Source: Argyresthia goedartella (lineage: Eukaryota > Arthropoda > Insecta > Lepidoptera > Argyresthiidae). Taken from it: DNA of 64,000 nt. Positions 21,441-31,872 of this stretch are shown one piece after another. Every line of letters begins with the position of its first letter. Within the stretch, counting starts at the first letter, position 1. Under the pieces are notes generated by a model. The model was not told where the DNA came from. It did not search any database and saw only the letters and a list, made by a program, of their open reading frames with translations. The stretch is taken from contig OX463809.1 in the NCBI GenBank assembly GCA_949825045.1, forward strand, positions 8,273,501-8,337,500, written 5' to 3'. The position numbers were made by a program, and so were the translations under genes.

Positions 21441-23230
21441 TGCTTGAACCCATAGTAGAACCATACAGGTATAGCCATGAAGCTCAAGCACGATGTCACG
21501 ACACGTCATCACGCCTGTTTTATCCTTGAACCCATAGTAACCTTCGACGTTCATCACAAAAGAACTTTTAACAGAAGTTAACGACGCAAGGATGATGAAA
21601 TTTTTATCCATGATTCCCGTTGAATTTACACGGGATTTCGGTTGGGAAACCAAAGACAACCGCGGAAAGAAGTCACGAAGGTCTGAAAGAATAGCCAATG
21701 CCGTCGTAACCTAAGAATTTGAGGTCAATGGTCGTAATAAAAACAAAACAGTAGTAACTTTTCGATAAAAAAAAATTACTAAATTGTGTTTTGTTTCCAG
21801 TTGACAAATTCTTGTTGTTCGGTTTTGAAACAGACAGCTTTGCCTTATGCTCTGGTTTCCCCCAATAGTGGCAGCGACATTTAGTGGACCTAAGGCGCTA
21901 CGCAGACAGAAGACAGCGTAAGGGGAAAGGCGTAAGGTACGTTTGATCTTCGTCGCGTTCGCAAACAGTCTTCTGTCTGCGTAGCGCCTAATACAGCGGT
22001 GAAAGACGTCACTAGAACGTTGTCTATTTAAAGCAAATGGCGCGGTTTCCAAGAGAGCGGTATTTGACACTGTAAGGTCAAAAAGCGGCAAAGCCTTTTA
22101 CATGACGGCCGTCATCACGGTGTTCAGTAGTGGTGACAGATTTATTGTAAAATTAATATCAACGTGCATTTTCTACCGTTCACACGTACTTTGTAGTCTT
22201 TGTTTTTCTCCGTAAAATGACGGCCGTCAGTCTCGAACACTCCACGTGTCGTCGGCCGACATTTTACGGCCACCATAGTCTTGTGTCTACTAAATGCCGC
22301 CACCGCTTCTGGACGATACAACCAGTGCTTATCTTAATCACCACCAAAATAGTATTTCCTGCCAAGGTATACATATCTTTTATACTATCTAACGACAAAT
22401 TTAGAACCACTTTATTTTCTTTTTTATGAGCTGTCAGAAAATGGGTCATTAGGACAGAGCCTGAGTTTCCGTCAAAATTTGAGTTGTCGGTTGTGTTGTG
22501 TCTGACAGGAATAAGCCCTACACTAAATAATGGGTGTCCTGAGAATGAAAGTGAACTATCAAAAAAAATCGCGAAAGTAAGTTTGAACTGTAGAACGACT
22601 CAAAATTGCTTGCTCTCTATCCCCAGGTAAATTGAAAAAAGCCACTTTTCAGCGGGAACGGGACAAACACAAATATCGGTCTCTCCTTTACACTAAGTAT
22701 TTTCTGGGACTGCGTGAGTGCGACGACGCCGCTTTTAGTGATGGGTCGCTGTGGAACAGTTACAAAGTTAAATCAGTCACTTTTATTCCGGTTTATATAG
22801 ACTTATGATCATTTAATCCGTCTATATGTTGGTTTATTTATTATTTGACTGATAGCTTTAGTGACTCATTCATAATTACAACATTTTATTGACTATTTAC
22901 AAGAACAAATATGACTTATTCATTTTTATTTATTGCACACAAATCATATAAAAAAAGAGTTACATAAAAATAGTGTACAAAGGCGAGCTAATCTCTAATA
23001 AGAGATCTCTTCCAGCAAACCAGGTTAAAGTTGGAGATGTTGATTGCTGAGCAGGGGTAGACCTATGTGTACAACAATATGACGAAATAAACGAGTACTT
23101 ACATAAATAATAATAAATAAAATAAAACATTTAATGACTATAATTATATACTAAATACTTATAATATAATAACTACTACTATTATATATAAATGTGCTAA
23201 TAAATACTTACATACATACTACCTGTAATT
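21441..23230. other. No gene recognised; contains a foldback and two TGACGGCCGTCA sites
   Basis: No coding region was recognised. It contains the perfect inverted repeat at 21893-21989. The 12-bp palindrome TGACGGCCGTCA occurs at 22103-22114 and 22217-22228. The rest is AT-rich. Confidence 0.5.
21893..21989. repeat. Perfect 22-bp inverted repeat, 97-bp foldback element
   Basis: Arms 21893-21914 (AGGCGCTACGCAGACAGAAG...) and 21968-21989 are exact reverse complements around a 53-nt spacer. This suits a small MITE-like element. Confidence 0.85.
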
Positions 23231-23540
23231 CTAAAGAGAGAGGTAATGCTTCTTCACGCGACTTTTAAAATATATTGAGAGTAGGACTGTCCCTGATGGT
23301 TCCAGGGAGTGCATTCCACAACCGAATGGCCCGTTGTCCAAACCCGTGCTCATAGGACGCGGTGTTATGCTGTGGAATTGTGAGCAAAGAAAATGCGTGA
23401 GTTCTCCGAGGCCTGCTGGAAGAAAGAAATTGAAAACTGTCTCGTAGGAAAGTTGGATAGCGTGGATTCCGTAAAATGTTGTAGATTGTGCCAAAATATC
23501 TAACAAGCAAATCTCATCGTTACGCGCCGCGCCAAACCAA
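23231..23540 (-). pseudogene. LINE 3, 3' end of ORF2 (minus strand), split by LINE 4
   Basis: On the minus strand the frames read NDEICLLDILAQSTTF, then TASYEHGFGQRAIRLWNALPGTIRDSPTL, ending near VKKHYLSL at 23231. This is the C-terminus typical of CR1/Jockey ORF2. A frameshift near 23270 separates the last residues. The upstream part of the same element appears to be 27624-28050, on the far side of the plus-strand LINE 4. Confidence 0.75.
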
Positions 23541-23543
23541 GAG

Positions 23544-24389
23544 TGGTGCTGTGAGGTGTGCTTGAGCTCCTCGCGACGCTCCTCCTTCTTTGTCCCGGGC
23601 GATGACTCCGACAACGAGGATGAGCCTACTCGTGATGCCGACCCGAAAGCAGTGACTATCGATGTCAAGAAACTCCTACAGGACATTAGCATTGAAATGA
23701 AGAAGACTATAAAGGAACAACTTGATGCCTTCCAGCACTCGCTGACCTACAACGGCGATCTCATTGTAGAAATTGAAGGGAAGGTCGACCAGCAGGAAGC
23801 TAAGTTTAAGATCATGGAAAATAAAAACCAAGCACTGATCAACCAGAACAAGAGTCTTGAACTCAGAATTGCAGTTCTGGAACAGCGACTTCAAGAATCT
23901 GATCAAAGACTGCTGGCTAATGACCTTGAAATCTGGGGTATACCAAAGGAACCTGAGGAAGATGTAGCAGATGTAGTCAAGACAGTGGCCACCAAGCTGA
24001 ATGTCAACGCAACGGATGCGAAGACCATAAAACGCCTACCAGGGCGTAAGGAAAAACCAGGTCAGATCTATATAGAGATGAAGTCACCGGAAGCTCGAGA
24101 ACAGTGGATATCAGCTGCAAAAAGAGACAAATTGACCGTGAGAGACCTGAAAGACATCCAGAGCTCATCGGCGTCGCCGCGTGATAACCCTGCTTCTGCG
24201 AATCCAGTGTACATTCGAGAAGCTCTCACCATACACACGAAGACACTGCTGTATAATACAAGGCAACAGCTCGGAGGTACCTTTCGGTTCATTTGGTGCA
24301 AAGACGGCAAAATACTCTGCCGGAAGACCGACAAAAGTAAAATCTACGCAATTCGATCGCCAACCGACATTGAAAAGCTAGTTGTGTAA
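23544..24389 (+). pseudogene. LINE 4 ORF1 protein, N-terminally truncated
   Basis: This is the LINE RNA-binding protein. It begins with the tail of a cysteine-rich finger (WCCEVC), probably a PHD-like finger as in some CR1-like ORF1s, followed by an acidic stretch (DDSDNEDE). A coiled coil (about residues 40-120, heptad-rich EQLDAFQ...LELRIAVLEQRLQESDQRLL) comes next, then an RRM-like core (LEIWGIPKEPEEDVADVVKTVATKLN) and a basic C-terminal domain with FRFIWCKDGKILCR. It stops at TAA 24387-24389. There is no in-frame ATG at the 5' junction, so the start is lost. The frame is otherwise clean. Confidence 0.8.
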
Positions 24390-24454
24390 TTCTATTGACA
24401 TCTATAACTAAGTATACTTACTCACATAAACATAAAACCTATCATTCCATACTT

Positions 24455-27421
24455 ATGGCTTCTAATTCTAATATCAACGAAATCTTTGATTGTATAAATA
24501 TAAAGTCGTACCTGGAAAAAATACCAACCACTTCATTATCAAACATTCATTTATTTTGTCTGCATGTTAACATTCGCTCAATGATATTAAATTTTCCTAA
24601 ATTAATACAAATCATCGACTCGTGTAAGCCTCCACTCGATGTTGTTGTGGTCACAGAAGTTAATATTTCAGAAGGCATATCTAATCTGTTCAACATCCCT
24701 GGATTTAACATATACACACAACTACGTAATCATTGTAAGGGTGGCGGTATTATTATTTATGTTAAAAACTGTCTCAAATTCACCCGTAAACAAACTAAGA
24801 CACATTACTTCGAAAATATAACAGGTACTCTAAAAACCCCGTACTGTGCTATCTCTGTATGTGCGATATACAGACCACCATCACTCAGTAAACAATTATT
24901 TATCACGGAACTTGAACACTTGATTATGAGCGATTGTAAAGATGATTGTATTCTGATCATAGGCGATACAAATATAGATCTAAAGACCATATCAAAGCAT
25001 AGGGATTATTATCTAGACATGTTGTCCGGGTTCGGTTTGATGTGTGGAGTCTCTGACTATACACGCATAGAAATGAGAAAAAACAAAGTGTCCAAGTCGT
25101 GCATTGATCATATTTTTGCCCGCCTCCCCACATTAGACCAATACTCGGCCGCTATTGATACAGTACTGGCGGACCATCGCGTAGTGACCATCGCCGCGTG
25201 CGCAAGACCGGTTGCTGGCTCATCGAGTCACATACAGGCTGCTCGTAGAAACAAACAAAAATCGACTATGCACCGAGGTGATATTATGTTGAACGAGTTA
25301 CACAAAATAAACTGGGATTCCACTGATGATATGAAAGATCCGGACGATATTTACAAATTTCTAATAACAAACTTCACCAGAGCGTTAAACGTGGCTAAAA
25401 CAATAACACATAATTTACCAAAAAAACGGTTTTGTGAACCTTGGATCACTAGTAACATTATAACATTGTGTGAAAAACGAGATTTAGCATTTAATATATG
25501 GAAAAAAGATACTAGTAATGTACAAAAAAGATTAGCTTACAACACAATACGAAATAAAACACATAAAGTTATAGAACACAGTAGAAATACATACTATAAA
25601 AAACAAATAGAAAATAATTTCTCAAATTCTAGGAAAATGTGGCAAATTCTTAATAGTATGTGTGGTAGAACTTCAAACCCCATTGACCAAGCCATTCTTA
25701 ACGCATTTAGCTCGCAAAATATTACTTCTAAAGAAATAGCCAACATTTTTGCTGATACCTTTGATGAATCTGTGCAGAACATACTACCCAACTGCAATAT
25801 AAATCTAAGCGATGCACAGCGCAATAGGACGTCTAGTGTAAGTATATATTACCAAAAAGCTACACCAGACAAAATATCGAAGGTTATCAAACAATTGAAT
25901 GATCACAAAGCCCCGGGGCTTGACGGAGTCAGGGTTATTGACATAAAAAAAGTTACTAATAATATTGCCTCAGCTATATGTAATCTTATTAACACCGCTA
26001 TTAAAACAGGGCAATATCCTGATGGGCTCAAGATAGGATGCATACGACCAGTTTTTAAAAAGGGAAAGCGCGAAAATGCTTCAGACTATCGGCCTATCAC
26101 ATTGCTGTCATCAATAGACAAAATAATAGAAAAATTTGTTTGTGATCAAATCCACTCGTTCTACCAAAAAAATAATATTATATCTAAAAGCCAATTTGGC
26201 TTTCAGCCCAAAAAAAATACAACTATGTTACTTTCCAAATTCACGGATGATATTAATACATACCTAAATAACAAAAAACAAGTCCTGGCCCTGTTTATAG
26301 ACTTTTCCAGAGCATTTGATACTCTTGATCACAAAAAGCTAATTGGTAAGTTGGACGCAAATGGCATCAGGGGACCCTTACTACGCTGGTGTGAAAGCTA
26401 TCTCCGTAACAGATCCTCTTGTGTCAAGATAGATGATAGCCTCAGTGACCAAAGGCCAGCCGCAGTAGGAACCGCCCAGGGCTCGGTGCTCGGGCCCTTG
26501 AATTTTCTCACCTATGTGAATGATATGTGCACATGCCTTGACTCCTGCACAGCTTATCAGTTTGCTGATGACACATGCTTTATTATTGCCAGTGACGATG
26601 TTAACTCCGCGATGTGTATGCTTCAAGCTGACTTCGACAAGCTCAAGCAATGGTGTCATGACTCGGGCTTAGTTTTAAACAGCAATAAAACAAAACTCAT
26701 ACTCATTAAATCACCATACATGAAAAGCAATCTCGAAACACCTCTCATATCACACAGTCATACTTGTATGCATGACCAAAATATTACAAAATCTTGCCAC
26801 TGCCCCAATATAGAACTCGTCAACTCGCACGTCTACCTGGGTCTGGTAATAGATCACAAGTTTAACTGGAATAGTCATATAGAACGGGTGTGTACAAAGC
26901 TTCGAGCTTTTCTGGCTAACATGCACATAATAAAAAATCGCCTGCCCTTTAACATCAGGTTAATGCTGTACAATGCTTTGGCAGACTCCGTAATCTCCTA
27001 TGGGCTCAGTAGCTACGGACTCACGCATAAAACTTCCCTAGACTGCATACTACGTCTACAAATTAAAATTCTAAAAAATATAGTACCTCCAAAAATAAGA
27101 CTCCAGTACTCCAATGATAAGCTCAAACTGTTCAAATACTGTAAAACACTACCAGTACACACCAAAGTAGAATACACACTACTAAAAGAACAATTCTTCA
27201 ATTTATCCGTCCAAAAACCGTTATCACATAAAATCGGCACCAGAAGCTGCACGAAAAAAAAGCTGATGACTTTAGGAGCAAATAACTTTTACGGGAAACG
27301 TCGAATTAGCTATCTAATTCCTCGTCTTCTTAACGGTCTCTGTCCGGAACTCAAATCATCAATCCATCCCAAAAATATCAATCACAAATTAAAATCACAC
27401 TTTATATCATTACTTCCATAG
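24455..27421 (+). CDS. LINE 4 ORF2: APE endonuclease and reverse transcriptase
   Basis: An open frame begins 6 nt after ORF1, but the first in-frame ATG is 24455, 65 nt downstream, so I start there. Counting residues from 24395, the endonuclease shows HVNIRSM, VVVTEVN (E88), IIGDTNID (D191, N193), CIDHIF and ADHR (D260, H261). RT shows HKAPGLDGVR, DYRPITLLSSIDKIIEK, LFIDFSRAFDTLDHKKL, GTAQGSVLGPLNFLTYVNDM and FADD at 723-726 (26561-26572). The C-terminal region ends at 27421. All catalytic residues I checked are present, and no stop or shift was seen. It may still encode active enzyme, though the element lacks its 5' end. Confidence 0.92.
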   Translation: MASNSNINEIFDCINIKSYLEKIPTTSLSNIHLFCLHVNIRSMILNFPKLIQIIDSCKPPLDVVVVTEVNISEGISNLFNIPGFNIYTQLRNHCKGGGIIIYVKNCLKFTRKQTKTHYFENITGTLKTPYCAISVCAIYRPPSLSKQLFITELEHLIMSDCKDDCILIIGDTNIDLKTISKHRDYYLDMLSGFGLMCGVSDYTRIEMRKNKVSKSCIDHIFARLPTLDQYSAAIDTVLADHRVVTIAACARPVAGSSSHIQAARRNKQKSTMHRGDIMLNELHKINWDSTDDMKDPDDIYKFLITNFTRALNVAKTITHNLPKKRFCEPWITSNIITLCEKRDLAFNIWKKDTSNVQKRLAYNTIRNKTHKVIEHSRNTYYKKQIENNFSNSRKMWQILNSMCGRTSNPIDQAILNAFSSQNITSKEIANIFADTFDESVQNILPNCNINLSDAQRNRTSSVSIYYQKATPDKISKVIKQLNDHKAPGLDGVRVIDIKKVTNNIASAICNLINTAIKTGQYPDGLKIGCIRPVFKKGKRENASDYRPITLLSSIDKIIEKFVCDQIHSFYQKNNIISKSQFGFQPKKNTTMLLSKFTDDINTYLNNKKQVLALFIDFSRAFDTLDHKKLIGKLDANGIRGPLLRWCESYLRNRSSCVKIDDSLSDQRPAAVGTAQGSVLGPLNFLTYVNDMCTCLDSCTAYQFADDTCFIIASDDVNSAMCMLQADFDKLKQWCHDSGLVLNSNKTKLILIKSPYMKSNLETPLISHSHTCMHDQNITKSCHCPNIELVNSHVYLGLVIDHKFNWNSHIERVCTKLRAFLANMHIIKNRLPFNIRLMLYNALADSVISYGLSSYGLTHKTSLDCILRLQIKILKNIVPPKIRLQYSNDKLKLFKYCKTLPVHTKVEYTLLKEQFFNLSVQKPLSHKIGTRSCTKKKLMTLGANNFYGKRRISYLIPRLLNGLCPELKSSIHPKNINHKLKSHFISLLP

Positions 27422-27623
27422 TCGTACACAAACTGTATTTTGCCTTTTAGCCAGCAACTGACTTCATGCTTATACATATTGTTTTTATCGACCCACCTAC
27501 ATAATACACTAGACTAATTTTGTGCTACATACAAACCTTAGTGGTTTAAGTAGTGCATTAAGTTAGATAAGTATTTAAAACTCTGTAATTTGATAAATAA
27601 ATTAAAAAAAAAAAAAAAAAAAA

Positions 27624-28050
27624 CTTGCGCAACCCGAAGATAAACCGAATCCCGAGATTTTGAAGTCGTTCGAGTTTGTTCAGTAGTTCTTCGTTAGCAC
27701 TGACCCAGCATACATCAGCATAGTCGATGAGGGGTAGAAGGAGAGACTGAGCGAGAGTTATTTTGGTCTGTCGAGGCAAGAAGTACTGAAGTCTCCTAAG
27801 AGAGTGAAAAGTATCAAATACTCGGCGAATGACTTCATTAACATGCGAAGACCAGGACAGCTGGTTGTCAAATATAAGACCCAAGTTTTTAGCTTTATCG
27901 CTATATATGATTATGGTACCATTAAATGTGACAGGTGGAATGGGCCGCAACAGCAGAGTTTATATCGTTATAAAAGAAGTGTCGATAAATCTGGAGATAT
28001 TCAGCATAAAGATGATATGAGGAAGACAGGATGTCCGAGATGGAGTTTAT
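27624..28050 (-). pseudogene. LINE 3 RT palm/thumb piece (minus strand), catalytic box YAEY
   Basis: Upstream half of the LINE split by LINE 4. Minus-strand reading gives SISDILSSSYHLYAEYLQIYRHF. The catalytic box that should be YADD is YAEY (27997-28008). Next come NLGLIFDNQLSWSSHVNEVIRRVFDTFHSLRRL, SLLLPLIDYADVCWV and LERLQNLGIRFIFGLRK, which abuts the poly-A of LINE 4. There is a frame break near 27930. The 5' end at about 28050 begins close to the catalytic box. Confidence 0.75.
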
Positions 28051-29316
28051 GACTCATTATTCAAAACTATTTTTCAATACTTAAGAAATTAAAAATAGTT
28101 TGACACCATATCATTTATTTATTTTTTAACTGAAATAATCACAGTATCAGATTCATAACGTCATTTGGCGATTTCCGAACATTCAAACATTTTGGATTCG
28201 GTCACTCTTATTCACAGGGCAGGAATAACTTATCATAACTGGTGTGGACCATTGTTGAAGAAAACTCCGTTTAATCTTGAGGTGGTTATTGCTCCAATTC
28301 TCGTTCTGGAACGCTACTTTTAAAAAGGTTCGTGGCGATAAGATATCCTCTTTTTCGAACTTCGAAGAAAAGCAGAGTGTATCACTCGGGCATAACCGAG
28401 TCATTTTACCCCTCGACTTAACCTGCAGCGAATTCGTCAGTGATTTCGCTGCCGATGCTGCCATAGCAAACGGATTCTATGAATCTTACGAGAGTGATGC
28501 AAAATTTCGCTAGGGAACCTTAACAATTCCATGACTGCGTTAAGGCCCAGCGATGTCCCGCCCCCTTTTACGCAAAATGGTGTATTGTAGGTATAACTGG
28601 CTAAGTGTACACGCAGCTGTGCCTCCGCCAATCCGTAGGGGAAAAGGCGGGAAACTATGTTTTGTTTTGTGAACCTTAACAAACAAATGCTTTTAGGTAT
28701 AATACCTTTAAAAACTTTCCATCCGACGTTCCCAAACATACTTCGACAAAGCGTCGAGGACAAACAAGTCTGGGACTAATAATTCCCAGATTGAATGGCT
28801 AGTCACGAGCCCTCGAGGCACTCTCTCAGGGTCGGCTGGGCTATCTAGATGCATGCAGGCAACGCGGGGGGGGGGGGGGGGGGGGGCGAGAATTCAGAAA
28901 TCTATTGGCGCTTTTAATTGAATAGTAGTAAGTACTGGTAGACTGTACACAATACATGGATTAGGAAATATTAAAAATATTTGAGATTATTTTCACTAAT
29001 TTTCCACGCAGACTATTTTTTTATCTGTGTCATTAGCCCGCTAGTTAATTAGTACGCGATGATCATGCAGATTTTTCATTGATTTTACCATTTATTTACC
29101 AAATCATAAAGTTGAAAATTTGCAAATTCGTACAAATGCCTATCGAGCTGTAGCGAATTTCCCTTTTAATAGGACAACATTTCACAGAGTTGCATTTTGT
29201 GACTACACTCAAAGACAGTGAAAAATTGCAGTTTCATCACTCCAACAGCGGAAGAGCCGGATAATATGATTAATATAATAAATCTTGAGGCGTCGGAGAT
29301 AGTTCAAACTGGCATT
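28051..29316. other. No gene recognised; contains a 21-nt G run (28866-28886)
   Basis: I see no coding region of known type. The G homopolymer may be a true tract or an assembly join. Two further long G tracts occur in or beside BEL copy 2. Confidence 0.5.
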
Positions 29317-29589
29317 GTGAAAAAAAAATGAAAAATGAAAAATGTTTATTTCGTTAACTATAACTTAATAATACAACTATTTGATGGGACCTCCTTTTAA
29401 GTATATAAACACCTGTGCTAGGAGGCCCCGCTCTTTCGCATGTACTACCAGCCACTAAGTTAACCTAAGTTAATTACAATTTTTCAAAGGACTTAAGTGC
29501 ATGCACATGCACATGCAAGATTTAATAAGATTTAATGTAAACAAATATCGTATGATTCGAAGAATACATGTAAATTAAGATTTGGACGA

Positions 29590-29740
29590 CGTGCGTATGT
29601 GTGTAGGTCTTTGTAAGTATGTTATATATGTATTTCTGTATGTATGTGAGAGGGTGTGAGAGAGGGTGTGTGAGGGTGTGTATGTGTGTGTGAGTGTGTG
29701 TGTGTGTGATGGTTGCGTGTGTATATGTGTACGTGTATAT
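29590..29740. repeat. TG-rich microsatellite
   Basis: Irregular (TG)n, GTGTGAGAGGG and TATGTGTG runs. The apparent His/Thr-rich minus-strand frame here is a by-product of this composition. Confidence 0.85.
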
Positions 29741-29745
29741 GGTAT

Positions 29746-30849
29746 TCAAAAGGTTCTGTGTATTATAGATTCAGTTTGGTTATAGGTTTTAGTTTTTAGC
29801 CAATTAGTTACTTGTATTTTACAATCATGGTGCGATTTTGAGTAAATGTCAATATGTTTTTGAACTAAGTTGTACAAATGAGTTGATAGCGATTTATACT
29901 GTCTACTAGCAAAGGCTGTTTTGATGCTGACAGGAGGAGCTATAGTGTGTTTTCTTCTATTATTTAAATAACTAGGGTCATAAGAAAGAGATTTGTGCAA
30001 CCTAAGTACAGCGTGCAGGATGTATAGCCTTCTCACCGAAAGAACATTACTATGAGAGTACAAAGTGTCAGTAGGGTAACGGTAGGGTTTAAAGAAAATT
30101 GTTTTTAATAACGCTCTTTGTGCCCTTTCTAGCTCCAGTTTCTTTGTTTTAGTACATCCCCCCCACACTGGAATGCAATAACTTAATACCGATTGTGCTA
30201 AAGAGGAATAGATTTGTAAAATAAGTTTTTTTGAAGCTACGTACCTTAGTGTTTTGAATGTCCATATTAGTTTCCTAATTCGGTTCATTATTAATTCCGT
30301 GTGGTTATGCCAAGAAAGGCGCTGATCTACAATGATACCTAAGTATTTTGTATGTGTTGTTTTATTTAAAGAAGGACAATCGCAAGTCAGGTTGTGGTGG
30401 TTGCATGAGTGAATTTTTATATCAAAATTTGTTGAAGATTGTGTTGATATGTAATTTGAAAAGCATATATAGTTCGTTTTACTAGTATTTAAAGTAAGGA
30501 GGTGAGCATCTAGCCATGAGCGTACTTTTGAAAGACCGTTTTCAGCTGACTTTCTTACCTCGTCCCACGTTGCGCCAGAAAATACAATGGCAGTATCGTC
30601 CGCGTAAGAGAAGGTTTGTCCATTTTAATAGATTAAAAACAACGTGGGTCCGAGGACACTGCCCTGCGGTACACCATAAGATACGCTTTCCTCGTCGTTA
30701 ATAAAATCACCAATTTTTACGCTTTGTTTACGGTCCTTTAGATAGTTCCTTAAAAGGTCTAGAGGGGTGCCACGGATACCTATATATATATATAGTCTGT
30801 TTACAAGAATTGGGATAGATACTGTATCGAAAGCTTTCCTTAGATCCAA
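29746..30849 (-). pseudogene. LINE 5 reverse transcriptase and C-terminal region
   Basis: The RT piece 30625-30849 (minus) shows MDLRKAFDTVSIPILVNRL and GVPQGSVLGPTLF. A shift follows, and the catalytic YADDTAIVFSG lies at 30595-30606 downward. The C-terminal part 29746-30288 is open for 180 codons, with SLAQSVLSYCIPVWGGCTKTK and ELERAQRALLKTIFFKPYRYPTD. The copy is broken by frameshifts in the RT core and lacks the endonuclease. Confidence 0.8.
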
Positions 30850-30857
30850 AAATACCC

Positions 30858-31309
30858 ATTACCTTTGCAGATAATACATATTCTGGGGACGTTTACACGG
30901 AGGAGTATGATAGTAAAGAACCAGGGAGAGCATATCGCTTAAATCGGGGCGCTTATTTACATTTAGATTTAAGACGTTATATAATAAGGTTAATATTTGT
31001 ATACCATATATACAATATCATTTGAAACACTGTAAATAATATAAAACCTATTTACAAGCAATGATGAAGAAATAAACATTTTTGTATTTGTATTTGTATA
31101 TTATTGTATTCCAAACGGACAAAGTTTCGTGGTCATTACAAATCTGGCCCCGAATGCTCTGAACATTAATGCTAACTAGCCAGATCTAAGTTTTATTACA
31201 CCAATAGCATTACCAAATATGCATCTAGCTCTTGAAAACTAATAAAAAGGCTGATACCGCTGCAGGAAAATCACTGGGAGAGGAAAATGTTGACAGATTA
31301 TTTAATTTA
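30858..31309. other. No gene recognised; LINE-like TTTGTAT tail near 31080-31100
   Basis: AT-rich. The TTTTTGTATTTGTATTTGTATA run at 31079-31100 looks like the tail of another truncated LINE. Nothing else can be named. Confidence 0.45.
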
Positions 31310-31872
31310 TTACAGGCACAGCGCGATTTTTTTTGCTAAAAAATTTAGTAAAATTGGTTGTGTCAATGAAGTTGAGATGAGAATTGATCTAGAGGACACC
31401 AAACCCGTTATATACTGACCATTTTTCGGAGCTTGACCAAGTCAGATAAATCGAAGATGAATTGATGCAAAACGATATCATAGAAGAGTCTAATTCGGAT
31501 TATGCAAGCCCGCTTTTGATGGTCATAATAAACTCCGGTGAGCAGCGATAAGGTATTTATTTTCGGGCCCTAAACAGCAAATCTGTAAAAGACAGTTGTC
31601 CACTACCCCTGATTGAGGATCAACTGAAGAACCTTAGCGGAAATGATTATTTTTCTACGCTTGACCTAGCTTCAGGCTACTATCAAATTCCAATGGCAGA
31701 AGAAAGTTGACACTTAACTGAATTAGTAACACCCGACGGACATTACCAATTCAAAAGAATGCTGTTGGGATTGGCCAATGCCCGAGCAATTTTTCAACGG
31801 ATGCTGTACAAAATGCTATTGAACAAAAGATTTCAAATTGTGTTGGCTTACCTTGATGATGATGATGATGAT
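31310..31872 (+). pseudogene. Ty3/gypsy reverse transcriptase fragment ending at YLDD
   Basis: Translation in shifting frames gives VNEVEMRIDLEDTKPV, ELMQNDIIEESNSDYASPLLMV, PLPLIEDQLKNLSGNDYFSTLDLASGYYQIPMAE, TPDGHYQFKRMLLGLANA and LAYLDD. These are the ordered RT blocks of a Ty3/gypsy element. Two nonsense codons (near 31549 and 31708) and a shift near 31430 are visible. The homology ends exactly at the YLDD codons (31850-31862), where a (GAT)n run takes over. No LTR, RNase H or integrase is nearby. Confidence 0.85.

Larger units (their letters stand above)
23541..27623 (+). mobile_element. LINE 4 (CR1/Jockey superfamily), ORF1 plus open ORF2, poly-A tail
   Basis: It is inserted head-on into minus-strand LINE 3. 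It contains ORF1 truncated at its 5' end (23544-24389), an open ORF2 and a 3' UTR, ending in an A20 tract at 27604-27623. Its 5' junction lies near 23515-23544. No target-site duplication is visible, and about 20 residues of LINE 3 seem to be missing at the break, so the insertion probably came with a small deletion. Confidence 0.85.
29317..30857 (-). mobile_element. LINE 5 (CR1-like), minus strand, 5'-truncated
   Basis: RT to C-terminus with a 3' UTR. The tail reads, on the minus strand, as repeated CATTTTT (plus strand GAAAAATGAAAAATG, 29325-29346). The 5' end lies at about 30857, just upstream of FLDLRKAFDTV. A TG/AG-rich microsatellite (29590-29740) lies within the 3' UTR. No target-site duplication was identified. 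Confidence 0.8.

Noticed and set aside
22103..22228. Paired TGACGGCCGTCA palindromes as a regulatory operator
   Set aside because: Two copies of a 12-bp palindrome 114 bp apart in unannotated DNA are not enough to claim a binding site.
29522..29749. His/Thr-rich minus-strand protein
   Set aside because: Produced by the TG-rich microsatellite.
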